Part shown: positions 1 through 7,398 of the stretch, piece by piece | Numbering within the stretch: position 1 is the stretch's first letter | How the letters are laid out: every line of letters begins with the position of its first letter | Origin: Aggregatilineales bacterium | GTDB lineage: Bacteria; Chloroflexota; Anaerolineae; Aggregatilineales; Ch27 | Assembly: GCA_029976005.1 (NCBI GenBank) | Contig: JARKOQ010000037.1 | Location: forward strand, 1-64,000 | Direction: 5' to 3' | DNA length: 64,000 nt | Notes under the pieces: generated by a model | Seen by the model: only the letters and a program-made list of their open reading frames with translations | Databases searched by the model: none | What the model was told of the DNA's origin: nothing | Translations under genes and position numbers: made by a program

Positions 1-198
1 GTGGGGGTGAACCGCTAACGCGCTGTGGCGGTCCGCGACCGACCCGCGTTTTCCCCACGCCCGTGGGGGTGAACCGCCTGGGAGATTAGCCATGCGCTGG
101 CAATCAAAGTTTTCCCCACGCCCGTGGGGGTGAACCGCCGAGTCCATGTGGAGCACAAAGTCAGGCCGCGTTTTCCCCACGCCCGTGGGGGTGAACCG
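1..198 (+). CRISPR. Type I-E-like CRISPR array, leader-distal end (partial)
   Basis: Three full 29-nt repeats lie at 48-76, 109-137 and 170-198, and the last 14 nt of another are at 1-14, so the array continues to the left of the window. All copies visible are identical: they start GTTTTCCCCACG, end GGGGGTGAACCG and contain a CCCCAC/GTGGGG hairpin. Spacers are 15-47 (33 nt), 77-108 (32 nt) and 138-169 (32 nt). Repeat length, the AACCG end and 32-33-nt spacers fit type I-E. By comparison with known I-E repeats the leader should be on the left and off-window, so 198 is the old end of the array. No cas gene is visible. The terminal repeat is not degenerate, which is somewhat unusual. Confidence 0.95.
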
Positions 199-389
199 GT
201 TACACCGTTGAAGTGCCCAGCCTCCCAGGTTGTATCAGCGAAGGTGACACGCTGAAAGAAGCTTTGGCGAACATCCGAGATGCGATCTCCGCATATATCG
301 CCGTCCTGAAAGTGGGTGGAAACGAAGTTCCGGAAGACTTCGGCCCGATACTGGTCATGACTGTCGACGAACATACTGCCGTAGATTAG
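195..389 (+). pseudogene. hicB: HicB-family antitoxin, N-terminally truncated at the CRISPR array
   Basis: The frame beginning in the last bases of the terminal CRISPR repeat reads GYTVEVPSLPGCISEGDT, then KEALANIRDAI, then VPEDFGPILVMTVDE, and stops at 387-389. This is the HicB partial-RNase-H fold signature (EVPxLPGCxSxGDT, EALANxREAI). HicB proteins neutralise HicA mRNA interferases. Upstream in this frame the CRISPR repeat supplies a TGA at 192-194, and there is no ATG, GTG or TTG before the conserved core, so roughly 12-17 N-terminal residues are missing. An internal GTG at 213 would start inside the fold. No hicA is seen on either side. The family match is clear; that the gene is dead is inference. 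Confidence 0.8.
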
Positions 390-484
390 CACTCAGGGCT
401 GTTCCTACCACCTTTCCTCAAATCAACCACATCTTTCCACGATTCGGCCACAAAAGTTGCCCACGCTCTTTCCCCCCTCTGCTA

Positions 485-517
485 AAGTAGAACCAGTCTA
501 GAACGTTAGTTCTACTT
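485..517 (+). promoter_or_regulatory. Nested inverted repeat; candidate LexA-like operator
   Basis: AAGTAGAAC (485-493) is matched by its inverted copy GTTCTACTT (509-517). Inside lies a second perfect palindrome, TAGAAC-GTTA-GTTCTA (499-514). TAGAAC also recurs as a direct repeat 11 bp apart (488-493 and 499-504), about one helical turn. The inner GAAC-N4-GTTC core equals the Gram-positive LexA (SOS) box core. It sits 28 bp upstream of the start of the recombinase operon, where an operator would be expected. It could instead be part of a recombination site for the serine recombinase. Confidence 0.5.
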
Positions 518-541
518 GTCTTAAAGAATACCGGAGATGCT

Positions 542-748
542 ATGTCAGGTTATACCGCCTCTTTGCAGCTAACAGGCTCATCCGAGATTCGCTCGCACAA
601 ACGTTCTTCCCTACAATGGCCACATAATGTGGCGCTGGTGGGCACCCCAGGGGAACCCACGGCGACCGAGGTCGATGCCTTCCTGCGGATTCTGGCGGGC
701 ATCGTCCAGCGCGTGGCTAGTGTCCAGGAGGAAGCGAGTGCAGCATGA
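542..748 (+). CDS. Small protein of unknown function, translationally coupled to the recombinase
   Basis: This 68-residue reading frame has a GGAG Shine-Dalgarno site five bases before its ATG, and its TGA overlaps the ATG of the recombinase gene (ATGA at 745-748), so the two are probably translated together. I recognise no domain. The N-terminal half is rich in Ser, Thr and basic residues. The C-terminal part (TATEVDAFLRILAGIVQR) looks like one amphipathic helix. Small genes beside large serine recombinases sometimes encode accessory or directionality factors, but nothing in this sequence shows that role. A cryptic, non-functional frame is possible, although start site and coupling favour a real gene. 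Confidence 0.55.
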   Translation: MSGYTASLQLTGSSEIRSHKRSSLQWPHNVALVGTPGEPTATEVDAFLRILAGIVQRVASVQEEASAA

Positions 749-2373
749 GAGCAGCAGTCTATACCCGTGTGTCGTCCGAGGAGCAGCTTGACGGTTATTC
801 GTTGGAGGCCCAGGCCGACGTGGTGCAGCGGTTGTGCGAGTTTCGGGAGTGGCAGATCGTCGCCCGCTACGAGGAGCGCGGGCGGTCGGGCAGGAGTGTG
901 TTCCGGCCACAGTTCCAGACGATGATCGCCGATGCCGAAGAGGGCAAGTTCGACGTGATCGTCGTGCACAAGCTGGATCGGTTCAGCCGTTCACTTCTGG
1001 ACGTGCTGACGTACCTCAATCGGCTGAATAAAGCGAATGTGGCCTTTGTAAGTGCGACGGAGGATTTCGATTTCAGCACCCCGTTCGGAAAGCTGATTCT
1101 GGCTGTGCTTGGGGCTTTCGCCCAATGGTACGTGGACAACCTCGCAGCCGAAGTCCGGAAGGGTAAGAAGCAGCGTGCCAAGTCCGGCGGCTGGAACGGT
1201 TGGCTGTCGTTTGGATATACGACCCCGGCGCGCATACGCCGTGACCTGGTCCAGCTTGGAGAAGACTACACGGCGCAGAAGATTGAACTGGACGAGTATG
1301 AGCGCAAGACAGGACTGCTGGAACAGGCGTTGGAGCGCTACGGCAGTCTGCCGGAGACGTTTGCCGTCCCTTGTCCTTTCAACGCACCGGGAGTGGTACT
1401 GGCCTACACGTTGCGTGCGACTGGACGCTATACATACCAGCAAATCGCCTGGGAACTGAACAAAGCCGGGTACCGCACGGCGGTCAGTCACATCCTGTTT
1501 TCCGGCCCGACGGTGCGAAAGATGCTGAAGAGCAGCTTCTATCTGGGCAAGACCTCGTACAGAGGGGAGTGTCTGGAGGGTAGTCACGAGGCGCTGATCA
1601 GCCGCGAGTTGTACGAGCAGGTGCGGCGGGTGGATGAGCAACGCGCCCATGCGATGGGGAACACCAGCCCAAGCCGGGGAGTCCGCACGTACCCCTTATC
1701 TGGCCTGCTTCGTTGCAGCCAGTGCGGGGACAAGTATAAGGGGCAGACTCGCGGCACCAATCGCTACTACCGGGATACATCGTTGGAGAATGGGCACGAC
1801 TGCCAACAGTACCCCCGATCGGCGCAGGCAGACCGGGTGGAAAAACAGGTAGACAGCTTTCTTCAAGAACTGAAGCTGGAGCTGCCGGACGACTGGCAGA
1901 ATCGCGTGCTGATGATGCTGGAGGACGTTGCGCCGAACGAAGAGGAGCAACGAGAGGCGCTGATGCGCACGCTGGAGCACAAGTTGGAACGGGCCAAGGC
2001 GCTCTTTTTGGAGGGCGACATTGCCAAGGCGGAGTACGAGAGAATCCGGGCAGAAGTGCAGCAGCAGATGCCTGATTTGCCGCCCACGAAGCGGGATATA
2101 ATCGCCAGCGTCGAAGATGTGGCAGCGGTATTGAAGGACTTCGGCACGCTGCTCTTGGCAGCAACGGTGGAGGAGCGCAAGGCATTATACAGGTCGCTCT
2201 TTCGGTCGCTCTACGTCGAGAATGGACGCATCGTGGCCGCAGAACCTACGGGTGTTCTGTGGACACTGATGAACTGTGCTATAATGCAGGAAACCTCGCA
2301 AAATTCCCCCAAGATAACTAGAACCAGAAGGGATTGGACCAGGCTCGGCGGCCGTAGGGGTCGCGCACGGTGA
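745..2373 (+). CDS. Large serine recombinase (resolvase/invertase superfamily)
   Basis: The protein has 542 residues with the layout of large serine integrases. The resolvase catalytic domain (about 1-145) has the nucleophile Ser10 in YTRVSSEEQ and the LDRFSRS arginine motif (77-83). The Recombinase domain follows (about 170-300, including the segment around FGYTTP and SSFYLGKTSYRG). A zinc-ribbon with RCSQCG begins near residue 323, then a coiled-coil-like stretch (LEHKLERAKALFLEGDIAK). Such enzymes integrate and excise mobile DNA. The last 18 or so residues, from about 525 on, are encoded by antisense sequence of the convergent PHP gene, so the natural C-terminus was probably lost or altered at this junction. 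Base composition is less GC-rich than downstream genes, consistent with transfer. Confidence 0.93.
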   Translation: MRAAVYTRVSSEEQLDGYSLEAQADVVQRLCEFREWQIVARYEERGRSGRSVFRPQFQTMIADAEEGKFDVIVVHKLDRFSRSLLDVLTYLNRLNKANVAFVSATEDFDFSTPFGKLILAVLGAFAQWYVDNLAAEVRKGKKQRAKSGGWNGWLSFGYTTPARIRRDLVQLGEDYTAQKIELDEYERKTGLLEQALERYGSLPETFAVPCPFNAPGVVLAYTLRATGRYTYQQIAWELNKAGYRTAVSHILFSGPTVRKMLKSSFYLGKTSYRGECLEGSHEALISRELYEQVRRVDEQRAHAMGNTSPSRGVRTYPLSGLLRCSQCGDKYKGQTRGTNRYYRDTSLENGHDCQQYPRSAQADRVEKQVDSFLQELKLELPDDWQNRVLMMLEDVAPNEEEQREALMRTLEHKLERAKALFLEGDIAKAEYERIRAEVQQQMPDLPPTKRDIIASVEDVAAVLKDFGTLLLAATVEERKALYRSLFRSLYVENGRIVAAEPTGVLWTLMNCAIMQETSQNSPKITRTRRDWTRLGGRRGRAR

Positions 2374-3220
2374 TGATCCCGTACGGGCTGGTGAAATTCT
2401 TCAGGCTCAGGTGGGCCTCGGTGATGCCGGGGCCATGCACGAAGGTGGATTGCCACGTGCGCCCGGTCAGGAAGATGCGCTCCGCAGGCGAGCAGCGCAC
2501 ATAGACTTCCTCGCCCGGAATCACCTGGATGTCGTGGATGGCCGGGCCGGTGCTGGAATAGTAGGCTCCGGCGCGGAGGGCGGCCAGGAGCGCGTCGGGG
2601 TCCAGGGCCTCGGCCTTGACGTTCACCCAGCCGCGCTGGGTGTCGTTGAATTTGGGATCGAAGTGCGCGTCATCGGTCGCGCAGGCGAACACCCGCCGTC
2701 CGCGCGTCAGCACCAGGTCGAGCATGTACATGCTGTCCGCCCGGTCGTTGTGATCGACCGAGACGCCATTGAAGATTTCGATCGCGTGGGCGCTGCTGAT
2801 CGCGAGGACGTCGGCTTCGGTCATGGCATGCCAGACCGGGTGGGCCACGGCGACGTAGGCCCCGGCGGCGACGGCGCGGGCGGCCAGCGCCGGACCGCTT
2901 TCGTCCGGCTGGGGCGGAGTGAAGTCCTGCGGCAGGCCGACGGCCAGCAGGTGCCACAACTCGCCGAATTCGGTGGCTTCGGCGTGCAGTTCCGCGCCGA
3001 GGATCGTGGTGAACTCCGGCGTGCGGTAGGGGCGCGTATCCGTCACCGGAAAGCCGAAGCGCTGCATGTAATGGTCGGTGATCGCCAGGAAGTCGTAACC
3101 GGCCTCGCGGTAGTATGTACACACGGCTTCGGGCGATCGCTCGCCATCGGAGCGGGTGGAATGGGTGTGCAGATTGCCACGGTAGAAGTGGCCGGGCCTG
3201 TCAAAGGGGAGGTTTTTCAT
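2318..3220 (-). CDS. PHP-domain metal-dependent phosphoesterase
   Basis: The product (300 residues) carries the PHP-fold metal motifs: NLHTHS (His18 and His20), ITDH (Asp49, His50), GAELHAE, a VAHPVW segment and CATDDAH. PHP proteins hydrolyse phosphomonoesters or phosphodiesters with two or three bound metals. Stand-alone members of this type often act on nucleotides or small phosphorylated metabolites, and the substrate here is not evident. I start the gene at the ATG at 3218-3220 (MKNLPF) because the open frame upstream of it looks unrelated and low in family resemblance. The 3' end overlaps the convergent recombinase frame by 56 bp and holds one copy of the TAGAACCAG repeat, so the C-terminus (SNPFWF) may mark the host/element border. 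Confidence 0.85.
   Translation of the reverse strand: MKNLPFDRPGHFYRGNLHTHSTRSDGERSPEAVCTYYREAGYDFLAITDHYMQRFGFPVTDTRPYRTPEFTTILGAELHAEATEFGELWHLLAVGLPQDFTPPQPDESGPALAARAVAAGAYVAVAHPVWHAMTEADVLAISSAHAIEIFNGVSVDHNDRADSMYMLDLVLTRGRRVFACATDDAHFDPKFNDTQRGWVNVKAEALDPDALLAALRAGAYYSSTGPAIHDIQVIPGEEVYVRCSPAERIFLTGRTWQSTFVHGPGITEAHLSLKNFTSPYGIITVRDPYGRRAWSNPFWF
2319..2327 (+). repeat. Direct repeat TAGAACCAG, possible attachment-site remnant
   Basis: TAGAACCAG at 2319-2327 is repeated at 488-496, so the two copies flank the small gene and the recombinase. With flanking bases the match is AA(G/C)TAGAACCAG. This copy overlaps the stop and last codons of the minus-strand PHP gene, a favoured kind of integration target. 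Nine bases is short and chance cannot be excluded. Confidence 0.35.
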
Positions 3221-3378
3221 GGGATGGGTCGAATCCAGTGGTGATAGGGATCGGGCGTGAGCAAAGACCGCACCATGGTACGCCAGATGGGCGGCGCATT
3301 CAAGATGCAGGCGGAAGAAGCCCAGACGCCGATGCTTCGTGTAGTCAATTGTCAAAAGGCCGGCGGCCAACAGCCAGC

Positions 3379-4143
3379 CTACCGGACGCACAGGATGCCC
3401 GGATCGGCTCGCAGGCACTGCGCGGTCAGGACGACCATCTCGCGCGCCTTAAGGAGCCGGACGGTGGCCCGGCCAATCTGGCTGTTGCGCTGGATGCCGC
3501 GCTCCAGGTAGATCGGCTCCATCCGGTCAAAGGCGCGCGGCGTGCCGTAGGCGTGCAGAAGGTAATGGCGCTCGACCGCCTGTCCGTTGACGGTTAGCCG
3601 GGCGCGGGCGAAGCCCGGCTGGATGTGGTACGGGACGCCGACCAGTTCCTCGACGTGGTGCAGGGCCGTGTTGGCTGCGTGGGTGACGCCCAGCAACAGG
3701 ATGTAGCTGTCGTCCAGCGCCGCCAGCCGCCCGTAGGGCGACAGCTCGTCGCACGGTGTGACGGACGCGATGTGGTAGGCGGTCAGGGCGGCCGCGCCCA
3801 GTCCGATCGCTGCCACGGAATGGGTCGGATGCAGGCTGCGCACGGCTTCTGGCCGCTGGCGGAAGGTTTCCGGGATACGACCGGTCCAACAGGGCGTGCG
3901 TTTGGGATCGAATTCCGGCGGGTTGGCCGGGGAGAGCGCCTCGCTGCCAGTCAGGGTAGGCACCAGGACGGTGCCCGGCGTGCCGACCGAATCGAGCAGC
4001 GCATCGATGACGGCATCGGCCCCGCCTTCGACGTGGCCGAAACTGCTCAGGGAACTGTGAACAAGGACTTTGGCCCCCGGCGGCAGGCCCAGCGTCCTGA
4101 GGCCAGCCAGGATGTCGGCGCGGGTGACGGTGTCGGATGGCAT
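3379..4143 (-). CDS. AAC(3)-family (YokD-like) N-acetyltransferase
   Basis: This 254-residue protein resembles the aminoglycoside 3-N-acetyltransferase/YokD family: LVHSSLSSFGHVEGGADAV near the N-terminus, a TVLVPTLT strand, HPTHSVAAIG with the catalytic His, and the LLGVTHAANTALHHVEE segment that lines the active site. These enzymes transfer acetyl from acetyl-CoA to an amine. Real resistance enzymes are a minority of the family, and chromosomal homologues in environmental bacteria usually have unknown amine substrates. The ATG at 4141-4143 is preceded by AAGGAA at good spacing, so I reject the longer upstream extension. It lies 40 bp after the epimerase gene on the same strand and may be co-transcribed with it. 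Confidence 0.85.
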   Translation of the reverse strand: MPSDTVTRADILAGLRTLGLPPGAKVLVHSSLSSFGHVEGGADAVIDALLDSVGTPGTVLVPTLTGSEALSPANPPEFDPKRTPCWTGRIPETFRQRPEAVRSLHPTHSVAAIGLGAAALTAYHIASVTPCDELSPYGRLAALDDSYILLLGVTHAANTALHHVEELVGVPYHIQPGFARARLTVNGQAVERHYLLHAYGTPRAFDRMEPIYLERGIQRNSQIGRATVRLLKAREMVVLTAQCLRADPGILCVR

Positions 4144-4183
4144 GGCGCGGTTCCTTTCCAGGGGCCAGGTGGTGGGCGATGAA

Positions 4184-4597
4184 TCAGGCTTTGGCCGGCA
4201 GTTCGTACAGCTCCACCATGACGCCGCCCGCGCTTCTGGGATGCACGAACGCATAGCGCGTCCCATCCTCGCGGATGCGCGGCGATTCGTTGATCAGCTC
4301 GATCTGGTGGTCGCGCAGGCGCTGCATGGCCGCTTCGATATCGTCGACCTGGAGGCAGACGTGATGCATGCCGGGGCCGCGTTTGGCCAGGTACTTGGCG
4401 ATGCCGCTTTCCGGCGTGGTCGGTTCCAGCAGCTCGATCTCGCTCTCGCCCAGCGGCAGGAAGGCGATCCGCACGGCCTCGCCGGGATTGTCCTCGGTGC
4501 GCTGGAGGCTCAGCCCCAGGGCATCCTGCCAGAAATGCAGGGCTGTGGGTAGGTCCTCGACGACGATGGCGACATGGTTGATCTGGGTGGGTGACAT
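4184..4597 (-). CDS. mce: Methylmalonyl-CoA epimerase
   Basis: The 137-residue sequence is a standard vicinal-oxygen-chelate protein of methylmalonyl-CoA epimerase type: NHVAIVVEDL at the start (metal His), a SEIELLEPTTPESGIAKYL segment, then GPGMHHVCLQVDDI and GVMVELYE, which supply the remaining His and Glu ligands. It interconverts (S)- and (R)-methylmalonyl-CoA between propionyl-CoA carboxylase and methylmalonyl-CoA mutase. The mutase (12143-13792) and a carboxylase set (14488-18123) lie downstream in this window, which supports the call over glyoxalase I. The start has AGGGGGAAA just upstream. Confidence 0.9.
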   Translation of the reverse strand: MSPTQINHVAIVVEDLPTALHFWQDALGLSLQRTEDNPGEAVRIAFLPLGESEIELLEPTTPESGIAKYLAKRGPGMHHVCLQVDDIEAAMQRLRDHQIELINESPRIREDGTRYAFVHPRSAGGVMVELYELPAKA

Positions 4598-4781
4598 GGT
4601 TTCCCCCTGGGCGAATATCCCATTCTACAGTATTTGAGCGCTCAGACGTGAGTTCAGACTGCACAGCGTCATAGGTTAGCTCTTTTGGCAACTTAGACTA
4701 TACTTATCAGTAAGCGGTGAGCACGCTGCGTGATCCAGCTAAGTCTGAAGTAGGCAACATCCTTCCATCAGGAGTTCTCCG

Positions 4782-6623
4782 ATGACTGGCAGCAAGCGGC
4801 GATCATACCTCTTTCCGTCCCTTTCGTCCCAGGAAATCAGCCGGTTGGAGCGTGTCGCCCAGGATGGGACGGCGCGACTGCGCCGGCTGGCCCGGATTGT
4901 GCTGTTGGCCGGGCAGGGATCAGCCTTCCGCGCCATTGCCGCGGAAGTGGGGTTGAGCCGGTCGGGGGTGCGCTACTGGCTGCGCCGTTACCGGCAGGCC
5001 GGGCTGGCGCTGTTTGAGGAGGCTCCGGTCCTGGCGCAAGACAATCCGTACGCGACGCAGGAACTCCCCGCGCTTGCCGAGGACGATCCCCAGGTCGGCG
5101 CCGAGTCCAGGGCCAGCGGTCAGGTCAGTCTGGTGGATTTGTGCCGGCGCTACAGCATCGACATGGCCCATGCCGGGCACGTGGCGCAGTTCGCCGCGCA
5201 GTTGTTCGATGCCCTGCTGCCCGTGCATGGTTTCTCACCCAGGCTCAAGGACATCCTCGAAGCTGCCGCCCTGATTCACAACGTCGCTTACGAGCTTAGC
5301 CCGGACAACCACCACGAAGTTGGCCGCGACATCATCCTCAAGCACCCGCTCCAGGGTTTCACGGACGAAGAGCAGCGGATGCTGGCCCTGCTGACCGTGT
5401 TCCATCGCAAGAAGGTCCGGCCGGAGCGTGAGCCGTTGTTCGCCGGCCTGGACGCCCGGCGGCAGCGCGAGGTGTTGGGCCTGTCCGCCCTGCTGCGGAT
5501 CGCGGACGGCCTGGATTTCAGCCAGACGCAGACGACCACGATCGGCGAGATTCGGCTCAACGCGGGCCGCGTCCTGATCGTCGTCGAGGGGGCCGCCTCG
5601 GACCTCAACGCGGCCCGCGCCGAGAAACTGGCCGACCTCTTTCAGAACCAGTTCGAGATGGTGGTCCAGGTCTGGGAGCACTATCCGATGGATGCGGTGC
5701 GCGCGGATTTGGTACGCGCCCGCCTGGAGCCGGACCTCAGCCTGCCTGAAGCCGGGCGCGTCCTGATGGGCCACTACATGACTCTGGTGGAGCAGCACGC
5801 CGAGCAGCTCCGCGATGGCCAGTGGGATTCGCTGGCTTTCTTCGACCGGGACGTGAGCCGGCTGCACGCCGTCCTGAAGCGCTTTGGCCGCTACTACGAT
5901 GCGTCTGTCGTGGGGGAATTCAAGAAGACAGCCCGTTGGCTGTCCAATCATGCCGAGGAGGCCATCATCCGGCAGGCGGTGGCGATCCTGGTGCGCGCGG
6001 CGGACGATCCGCCGATGATCCCCGATCTGGCGGAGCAACTTCGGGCCGCCGCCGAGGCGTGCCGGGCGCAGGTCGAGGCCGCTTTCGACGATCTGGCGCG
6101 CAATCTCTCCGGGCGGCGTTATCGCCAGTTTCTGACCGACCTGATCACGTTTGCCCGCCAGCCGGGACTGGGGGTTTTCCCTGGCGAGGCGGCAGACGCG
6201 CGAATCGGGCGGCAGGCCGCGCTCATGATCTGGACGGAGTTTAACACGCTGCGAGATATGGACGTGACCGGGCTGGACATTGAGAGCCAGTGGCGCGCGA
6301 TCGCGAGTTTCCACCACCTCTTGCAGTTCTTGAGCAGCCTTCTGGGGGAGGAACTGGCGGACGTACTGGCCGTCGTGCAGCCCCTGGAGTCGCAGCTTCG
6401 GGACATGATCCTGGGAGAGACCGTGCGCGAGATGTTCTACACCCAGCCCGGGAGCGACGGGCGCAAGCGCAAAAAATCCCAGCTCGATCCGGCCCTGGTG
6501 GACATGGCCCGCGTTCAGGATGCCTGGCTGGCCGAGGCGCGTCGCCAGGTCGTCACGGTATGGGATGCTTTCTTCTCCGTGGACTTTCGCCGCGCGCTGG
6601 CCCTGGCGATCGCGCATCTCTGA
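4782..6623 (+). CDS. HTH - Ppx/GppA-like HD - CHAD multidomain protein
   Basis: The 613-residue protein appears to have three parts. Residues about 30-80 form a transposase-like (IS630-type) helix-turn-helix: RLARIVLLAGQGSAFRAIAA followed by VGLSRSGVRYWLRRYR. Residues about 118-300 resemble the C-terminal HD domain of exopolyphosphatase/GppA proteins (DMAHAGHVAQFAAQLFD, HGFSPRLKDILEAAALIHN, HRKKVRP, LLRIADGLDFSQ). The usual HD dyad is His166-Asn167, so metal-dependent hydrolysis may be lost. Residues about 325-613 resemble a CHAD domain, a helical bundle associated with polyphosphate binding, but the basic motif that normally contains His is degenerate. A regulator or scaffold that senses a polyanion is the likely role, which is inference. 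The C-terminal end is similar to that of the CHAD protein at 19468-20763. Confidence 0.75.
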   Translation: MTGSKRRSYLFPSLSSQEISRLERVAQDGTARLRRLARIVLLAGQGSAFRAIAAEVGLSRSGVRYWLRRYRQAGLALFEEAPVLAQDNPYATQELPALAEDDPQVGAESRASGQVSLVDLCRRYSIDMAHAGHVAQFAAQLFDALLPVHGFSPRLKDILEAAALIHNVAYELSPDNHHEVGRDIILKHPLQGFTDEEQRMLALLTVFHRKKVRPEREPLFAGLDARRQREVLGLSALLRIADGLDFSQTQTTTIGEIRLNAGRVLIVVEGAASDLNAARAEKLADLFQNQFEMVVQVWEHYPMDAVRADLVRARLEPDLSLPEAGRVLMGHYMTLVEQHAEQLRDGQWDSLAFFDRDVSRLHAVLKRFGRYYDASVVGEFKKTARWLSNHAEEAIIRQAVAILVRAADDPPMIPDLAEQLRAAAEACRAQVEAAFDDLARNLSGRRYRQFLTDLITFARQPGLGVFPGEAADARIGRQAALMIWTEFNTLRDMDVTGLDIESQWRAIASFHHLLQFLSSLLGEELADVLAVVQPLESQLRDMILGETVREMFYTQPGSDGRKRKKSQLDPALVDMARVQDAWLAEARRQVVTVWDAFFSVDFRRALALAIAHL

Positions 6624-6673
6624 GCTGGGCGTGCAGGTTCAGAGTCGGACACTGGATGGCGGTCGTGTTTGAG

Positions 6674-6700
6674 GGCCGGAGGCCGGTTCGACCTCCGGCC
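6674..6700 (+). terminator. Hairpin after the HTH-HD-CHAD gene
   Basis: GGCCGGAGG (6674-6682) pairs perfectly with CCTCCGGCC (6692-6700) around a 9-nt loop. Only a short, mixed T stretch (TGTTGATT) follows, so termination may be weak. It lies 50 bp after the upstream stop codon. Confidence 0.5.
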
Positions 6701-6865
6701 TGTTGATTCCAGGGTGCATGCGCCTGCCGGTAGGCGTCCAGAAGATGGGAGACGGCATCGACGCGCCAGGCGCGATCGGGTTGCTCCGGCGGAAAAGTGC
6801 TCCGGCCGAGCGCGCGGGGTACAATCGGGAACCATCAATCAAGCCATCGGAAACGAGTTACATTC

Positions 6866-7339
6866 ATGCTGCGCCGCGCCGATGCGCTGCGCTTCGTGGC
6901 GATGCGCCTGGGGCTGCCGGACCTGCGGGAGGTCGTGCGCCAGCCAGGCATCAACGAAGCCTATCGCATCACGATCCAATATCACGCCGGGCACTACGCC
7001 GATCAGGTGGCGACGCTGATCTATGGACAGCCTACGTCTGCCCGACTCAGCGTGATCTATCGCCGTTCCAACTCCCAGCCCTCGTTCGACTATCCCCTGG
7101 ACCCGGAGCGTTACCGGGAGTTCGATCTCACGATGCGCCGCCTGGGCTTCGACCGGCGCGACGACCAGTCCGAGGTGCCCTACCTGGGAGTCGACCTGTG
7201 GCTGATCGAGCGTGCCTCCGGCAGTTTTTTTCACGATGTAGTCATGTCTCCGGAGCTGGCCGATGGGGTGTACGGCTGGTTTCTGGACGCGGTCAAGACG
7301 CAGATTCCCCTGGCGATACGCCCCATCCAGCGCGAATGA
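6866..7339 (+). CDS. Conserved-looking hypothetical protein
   Basis: This frame encodes 157 residues from the ATG at 6866 (MLRRADALRFVAMRLGLPDL). I do not recognise a family. The composition looks like a soluble alpha/beta protein with no signal peptide or membrane segment, and it contains several aromatic and charged strands (YRITIQYHAGHYADQVATL, LGVDLWLIERASGSFFHDVV). A TACAAT box at 6820-6825 could be the -10 of its promoter. An upstream extension to 6797 in the same frame has no family-like sequence. It stands alone, convergent with the P1 peptidase gene. Confidence 0.65.
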   Translation: MLRRADALRFVAMRLGLPDLREVVRQPGINEAYRITIQYHAGHYADQVATLIYGQPTSARLSVIYRRSNSQPSFDYPLDPERYREFDLTMRRLGFDRRDDQSEVPYLGVDLWLIERASGSFFHDVVMSPELADGVYGWFLDAVKTQIPLAIRPIQRE

Positions 7340-7398
7340 CCTGCCCGCGCCCTGGACTGCCGTCCGGAGGCAGGCCCTCTCTCTGACTCACCGACCGT

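Noticed and set aside
15..392. Minus-strand open frame across the CRISPR spacers and hicB fragment
   Set aside because: It runs through repeats and spacers and is antisense to a clear HicB reading frame; no family resemblance.
1..2373. Search for cas genes or a tracr-like element next to the CRISPR array
   Set aside because: None of the frames to the right of the array resembles a Cas protein; any cas operon would be off-window to the left.
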